DNA of 64,000 nucleotides from Erwinia piriflorinigrans CFBP 5888 (GTDB lineage Bacteria; Pseudomonadota; Gammaproteobacteria; Enterobacterales; Enterobacteriaceae): NCBI RefSeq assembly GCF_001050515.1, contig NZ_CAHS01000016.1, positions 62,001 to 126,000 of the forward strand, read 5' to 3'. Shown piece by piece: positions 60,897 to 64,000 of this stretch (position 1 is its first letter; each line of letters starts with the position of its first letter). The notes under the pieces were generated by a model. It saw only the letters and a program-made list of their open reading frames with translations, ran no database searches and was not told where the DNA came from. The position numbers and the translations under genes were made by a program.

Positions 60897-62225
60897 ATGA
60901 CTGTAACCACTTTTTCCGAACTTGAACTCGACGAGAGCCTACTGCAATCATTGCAGGAGAAAGGCTTCACGCGCCCCACGGCTATTCAGGCCGAGGCCAT
61001 CCCGCCAGCACTGGAGGGTCGTGACGTTCTGGGTTCGGCACCAACCGGTACAGGCAAGACTGCGGCCTACCTGCTGCCCGCACTGCAACATTTGCTCGAC
61101 TTCCCGCGTAAGAAGTCCGGCCCGCCGCGCATTCTGATCCTGACGCCAACCCGTGAACTGGCCATGCAGGTCGCAGACCAGGCGCGTGAGTTGGCGAAGC
61201 ACACGCACCTGGATATTGCCACAATCACCGGTGGCGTGGCCTTTATGAACCATGCTGAAGTGTTTAGCGAAAATCAGGACGTAGTGGTCGCCACGACCGG
61301 ACGTCTGCTGCAATACATCAAAGAAGAGAACTTTGACTGTCGCGCCGTTGAAACGCTGATCCTCGATGAAGCCGACCGAATGCTGGATATGGGCTTTGCC
61401 CAGGATATCGAAACCATTGCGGCAGAAACCCGCTGGCGTAAACAGACGCTGCTGTTCTCCGCCACGCTGGAAGGCGAAGCCATCAAGGATTTTGCCGAGC
61501 GTATTCTCAACGAGCCCGTTGAAATTGAAGCCGATCCGGCACGGCGCGAACGTAAAAAAATCCAGCAGTGGTACTACCGTGCGGATGATATCAAGCATAA
61601 AACCGCCCTACTCCTGCATCTGCTGAAACAGCCGGAAGTGACGCGTGCGGTGGTGTTTGTGCGTAAGCGTGAGCGTGTGCATGAAGTCTGTGGCTGGCTG
61701 CGTGAAGCAGGAATTAGCAACAGCTACCTCGAAGGGGAGCTGGTACAGGCCAAACGCAACGAAGCGATTAAGCGCGTGGTTGACGGCCGGGTGAACGTGC
61801 TGGTTGCCACCGATATCGCTGCGCGCGGCATCGACATTGACGATGTCAGCCACGTTTTCAACTTCGACATGCCGGTCACTTCCGATACCTATCTGCACCG
61901 CATCGGCCGCACCGGGCGTGCTGGTAAAAAAGGCATCGCTATCTCGCTGGTTGAAGCGCATGACAATCTGCTGTTGGGTAAAATCTGCCGTTACGTTAAA
62001 GAACCGATTAAAGCGCGCGTCATTGACGAACTGCGCCCGACCACGCGTGCCCCCAGCGAAAAGCTGAAAGGTAAGCCGTCGAAGAAAGTGCTGGCTAAAC
62101 GCGTAGAAAAGAAAAATAAACAGAAAGCGGAAGAGAAGCCCCGCGTGAAGGAACGCCACCGCAATATCAAAAATATTGGTAAGCGCCGTAAGCCGTCCAC
62201 CAGCGACACGGACGCCGCTGAGTAA
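60897..62225 (+). CDS. srmB: ATP-dependent RNA helicase SrmB
   Basis: 442 residues, DEAD-box helicase. Q motif GFTRPTAIQ, Walker A APTGTGKT, PTREL, TTGRL, DEAD, SAT, ARGID and HRIGRTGRAG are all present, with a basic C-terminal tail (SKKVLAKRVEKKNKQ). It acts in early 50S assembly. GAGG lies eight bases before ATG 60897. Confidence 0.97.
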   Translation: MTVTTFSELELDESLLQSLQEKGFTRPTAIQAEAIPPALEGRDVLGSAPTGTGKTAAYLLPALQHLLDFPRKKSGPPRILILTPTRELAMQVADQARELAKHTHLDIATITGGVAFMNHAEVFSENQDVVVATTGRLLQYIKEENFDCRAVETLILDEADRMLDMGFAQDIETIAAETRWRKQTLLFSATLEGEAIKDFAERILNEPVEIEADPARRERKKIQQWYYRADDIKHKTALLLHLLKQPEVTRAVVFVRKRERVHEVCGWLREAGISNSYLEGELVQAKRNEAIKRVVDGRVNVLVATDIAARGIDIDDVSHVFNFDMPVTSDTYLHRIGRTGRAGKKGIAISLVEAHDNLLLGKICRYVKEPIKARVIDELRPTTRAPSEKLKGKPSKKVLAKRVEKKNKQKAEEKPRVKERHRNIKNIGKRRKPSTSDTDAAE

Positions 62226-62253
62226 CCCAGCGCTGAATCATCCGCCGTCATCA

Positions 62254-62290
62254 ACGGCCCCCTGACAACGCGTCACGGGGCCGTTTTTTT
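62254..62290 (+). terminator. terminator of srmB
   Basis: ACGGCCCC pairs with GGGGCCGT, followed by TTTTTTT. It lies about 30 bases past the srmB stop. Confidence 0.85.
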
Positions 62291-62474
62291 ATTCGTCCTA
62301 AACGGCTATAACGAGACTTATCGACGAAAAAGGCGCGGCATGATGAATACCGAGCCTGTTACTTATCATCAGGTGGAGAAAATCCGCTTTAGACTTTTTA
62401 TCTCAATGTGTTAGATCAAGAAGAAGGATGATGCGTTATTCAGCATCCACGCAATGATTGTTACCGTTTTCGCC

Positions 62475-62858
62475 TTACAGGCTATCTGTAAAGGTACGGG
62501 TAATCACATCACGCTGCTGTTCCGGCGTCAGTGAGTTAAAACGTACCGCATAACCCGAAACGCGGATGGTTAACTGCGGATACTTTTCAGGATTTTTCAC
62601 CGCCTCTTCTAATGTTTCCCGACTCAGAACGTTGACATTAAGATGCTGCCCGCCTTCCACGCGAACCTGTGGTTTCACGTCTAAGGGAATTTCGCGATAC
62701 TCAATTTGCCCCAAATCACTGACCGCTACCACCTGATCCTCACTGTACCCGGCTTTAGCACAGACGCAGCGCGCCTGTGCGGTCTCGCTGTCCAGCAGCC
62801 AGAATGAATTCTGCAACTGACGATTGGCAGATCGGGTAATTTGAATTCCGGTAATCAT
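62475..62858 (-). CDS. grcA: autonomous glycyl radical cofactor GrcA (YfiD)
   Basis: 127 residues, the E. coli length. The glycyl radical loop is [10 protein letters not shown] near the C-terminus, homologous to the tail of pyruvate formate-lyase. It replaces an oxygen-damaged PFL C-terminal part under microaerobic conditions. ATG 62858 ([14 protein letters not shown]) is the family start. A perfect FNR site lies about 100 bases upstream. Confidence 0.96.
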   Translation of the reverse strand: MITGIQITRSANRQLQNSFWLLDSETAQARCVCAKAGYSEDQVVAVSDLGQIEYREIPLDVKPQVRVEGGQHLNVNVLSRETLEEAVKNPEKYPQLTIRVSGYAVRFNSLTPEQQRDVITRTFTDSL

Positions 62859-62956
62859 ATTTTGCCTCCCAGGCAATAACGGCACGGCTCCGAAGGCCAG
62901 CGCCGGGTTGATAAATAAATCCCCGATCTGTATACCAGCCGCTGGCAGTTGTCTCA

Positions 62957-62970
62957 TTGATACAAATCAA
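62957..62970. promoter_or_regulatory. FNR box upstream of grcA
   Basis: TTGATACAAATCAA matches TTGAT-N4-ATCAA exactly, the FNR consensus. It lies about 100 bases before grcA, so induction at low oxygen is expected. Confidence 0.9.
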
Positions 62971-63133
62971 GCTGCACGCGGCGGTACAAAGGTGCTAAAC
63001 AGCAACGTTCTGTTTTATATCCTTTTTAAGAGATTGGACGGCGGGTAAACATTCGCAAATTTTCGATTTTTTTTAGTTACTACCCGCCCGCAAAGCGCGA
63101 TAAGCTACGTCTTTGACAAATAAGGAGAGGGTA

Positions 63134-63817
63134 ATGGTCAATACCATGACCTGGCACGATGTGCTGGCAGAGGAAAAAGAAAAACCTTACTTCAAGAACA
63201 CATTAGCGATGGTTGCCGCTGAACGAGCGGCCGGTAAGACCGTTTACCCACCACAAAAGGATGTGTTCAACGCCTTCCGCCTGACGGAGTTAGGGGCAGT
63301 GAAAGTGGTCATTTTGGGACAAGACCCTTATCACGGAGCTAATCAGGCGCACGGGCTGGCGTTTTCCGTCCTCCCTGGTGTCCCGGTTCCGCCATCACTG
63401 GTGAATATGTACAAAGAGCTGATCACCGATATTCCAGGCTTTGAACGGCCAAACCACGGCTTTTTGGAGAGCTGGGCACGCCAGGGGGTGATGCTGCTTA
63501 ACACGGTACTGACCGTGGAAGCCGGTCAGGCGCATTCACATGCTAAATTTGGCTGGGAGACCTTTACCGATAATGTGATCGCCGCCATCAACCAGCATCG
63601 TGAAGGGGTGGTGTTCCTGTTATGGGGATCTCATGCGCAGAAGAAAGGCAGTATTATCGACCGCAAGCGCCACCATGTTCTCCAGGCACCCCATCCTTCA
63701 CCACTTTCCGCTCATCGTGGTTTTTTCGGCAGCGCTCACTTCTCCAGGACCAATCAGTGGCTCACTGAACACGGTGAGAACCCGATTGACTGGATGCCGC
63801 AATTAGCGGCGCAATAG
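63134..63817 (+). CDS. ung: uracil-DNA glycosylase
   Basis: 227 residues. The catalytic water-activating loop is [18 protein letters not shown] with the essential Asp, and [17 protein letters not shown] holds the catalytic His. It removes uracil from DNA. ATG 63134 follows AAGGAGAGG; the in-frame TTG at 63113 is rejected. It diverges from grcA as in E. coli. Confidence 0.97.
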   Translation: MVNTMTWHDVLAEEKEKPYFKNTLAMVAAERAAGKTVYPPQKDVFNAFRLTELGAVKVVILGQDPYHGANQAHGLAFSVLPGVPVPPSLVNMYKELITDIPGFERPNHGFLESWARQGVMLLNTVLTVEAGQAHSHAKFGWETFTDNVIAAINQHREGVVFLLWGSHAQKKGSIIDRKRHHVLQAPHPSPLSAHRGFFGSAHFSRTNQWLTEHGENPIDWMPQLAAQ

Positions 63818-63908
63818 TGTTGTGGTATTCCGGCAGATTGGTGATGACATCGTTTCGCGCCACAGGATCAGACTGAAAACGGGCGATAGCGGTTTTCAGG
63901 GCATAAAA

Positions 63909-63929
63909 ATAGCCGCGTGATGCGGCTAT
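63909..63929 (-). terminator. terminator for the minus-strand gene at the right edge
   Basis: ATAGCCGC pairs with GCGGCTAT around five bases, and on the minus strand is followed by TTTTTATG. It lies about 50 bases beyond the stop at 63980 and faces it correctly. Confidence 0.65.
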
Positions 63930-63979
63930 CAGGTATGGGACGTCAGGATAGTTAATCCGCAGTCGTCAGGCTGACAGGA

Positions 63980-64000
63980 TTAGCCTTTGCTTTTAGCAAC
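63980..64000 (-). CDS. extreme C-terminus of a gene running off the right edge (possibly yfiF-like)
   Basis: Only six codons plus stop are inside the window (VAKSKG, TAA at 63980-63982 on the minus strand). A terminator in the correct direction lies just downstream, which supports a real gene end. In E. coli the neighbour of ung is yfiF, an rRNA/tRNA methyltransferase homologue on the same relative strand; the identity cannot be tested with so few residues. Confidence 0.3.
   Translation of the reverse strand, partial: VAKSKG

Overview
The window is chromosomal DNA of a gamma-proteobacterium in Enterobacterales, most likely Erwiniaceae (Erwinia/Pantoea-like). The backbone runs in the familiar enterobacterial order rlmN-ndk / sseA / sseB-pepB-iscS-iscR-trmJ / suhB / csiE / glyA-hmp / glnB-glrR-qseG-glrK-glmY-purL / mltF-tadA-pgpC / yfhH-yfhL / acpS-pdxJ-recO-era-rnc-lepB-lepA / rseC-rseB-rseA-rpoE / nadB-trmN6 / srmB / grcA-ung. 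Protein lengths and motifs are close to those of E. coli, but several E. coli neighbours are missing (pbpC-yfhM, iscU-iscA-hscBA-fdx-iscX), and there are four accessory insertions. The genus is inferred from content and synteny, not from a search.

Region 1 (1-11.4 kb): housekeeping genes. The isc locus is reduced to iscR-iscS. IscR keeps its three cluster cysteines and sits behind three abutting 25-bp IscR-type boxes, but all scaffold and chaperone genes are gone and the IscS tail has changed. A DUF1007/NicO pair (ZevA/ZevB-like zinc uptake) lies behind a Zur-like palindrome.

Region 2 (11.4-17.9 kb): an A+T-rich DUF262/HNH (GmrSD-type) defence gene and a probable IS66-family transposase remnant sit between csiE and glyA. 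Then come glyA and hmp, divergent, with two NsrR-type sites. About 1.1 kb of A+T-rich DNA without a gene follows.

Region 3 (17.9-32.4 kb) is the most interesting part: eleven co-directional, tightly packed genes inserted between hmp and glnB. The anchor is a PEP mutase with the EDKxxxxxNS motif, so this is a phosphonate biosynthesis cluster. No phosphonopyruvate decarboxylase is present. Instead the operon carries a D-2-hydroxyacid (phosphoglycerate) dehydrogenase homologue, a phosphoglycerate-kinase homologue and an ArgC-like acyl-phosphate reductase. Together these suggest phosphonopyruvate -> phosphonolactate -> phosphonolactyl phosphate -> phosphonolactaldehyde. Two alcohol dehydrogenases and a class-III aminotransferase could take the aldehyde to an alcohol or an amine. 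A 719-residue flavoprotein, a PNPOx-fold flavoprotein, an A-T-C NRPS-like enzyme and an MFS exporter would tailor, couple and export the product. The pathway is inference; the gene identities are mostly solid.

Region 4 (32.5-46.4 kb): PII protein GlnB and the GlrK/QseG/GlrR system, followed by the sRNA gene glmY with a sigma-54 promoter and three TGTC-N10-GACA GlrR sites. Then purL with a PurR box, mltF, tadA, pgpC, murQ divergent from yfhH, and yfhL.

Region 5 (46.4-64 kb): the rnc-era-recO-pdxJ-acpS and lepAB genes, then an islet between lepA and rseC. The islet holds an orphan phage Q-type antiterminator, two tandem terminators and a secreted halovibrin-like protein, the same layout phages use for Q-controlled toxin cargo. 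After it come the rpoE-rseABC operon with its sigma-E promoter and a small upstream rseD-like frame, nadB with a NadR box, trmN6, srmB, grcA with a perfect FNR box, ung, and the extreme end of one more gene. I saw no tRNA, rRNA, CRISPR array, integrase or intact insertion sequence.
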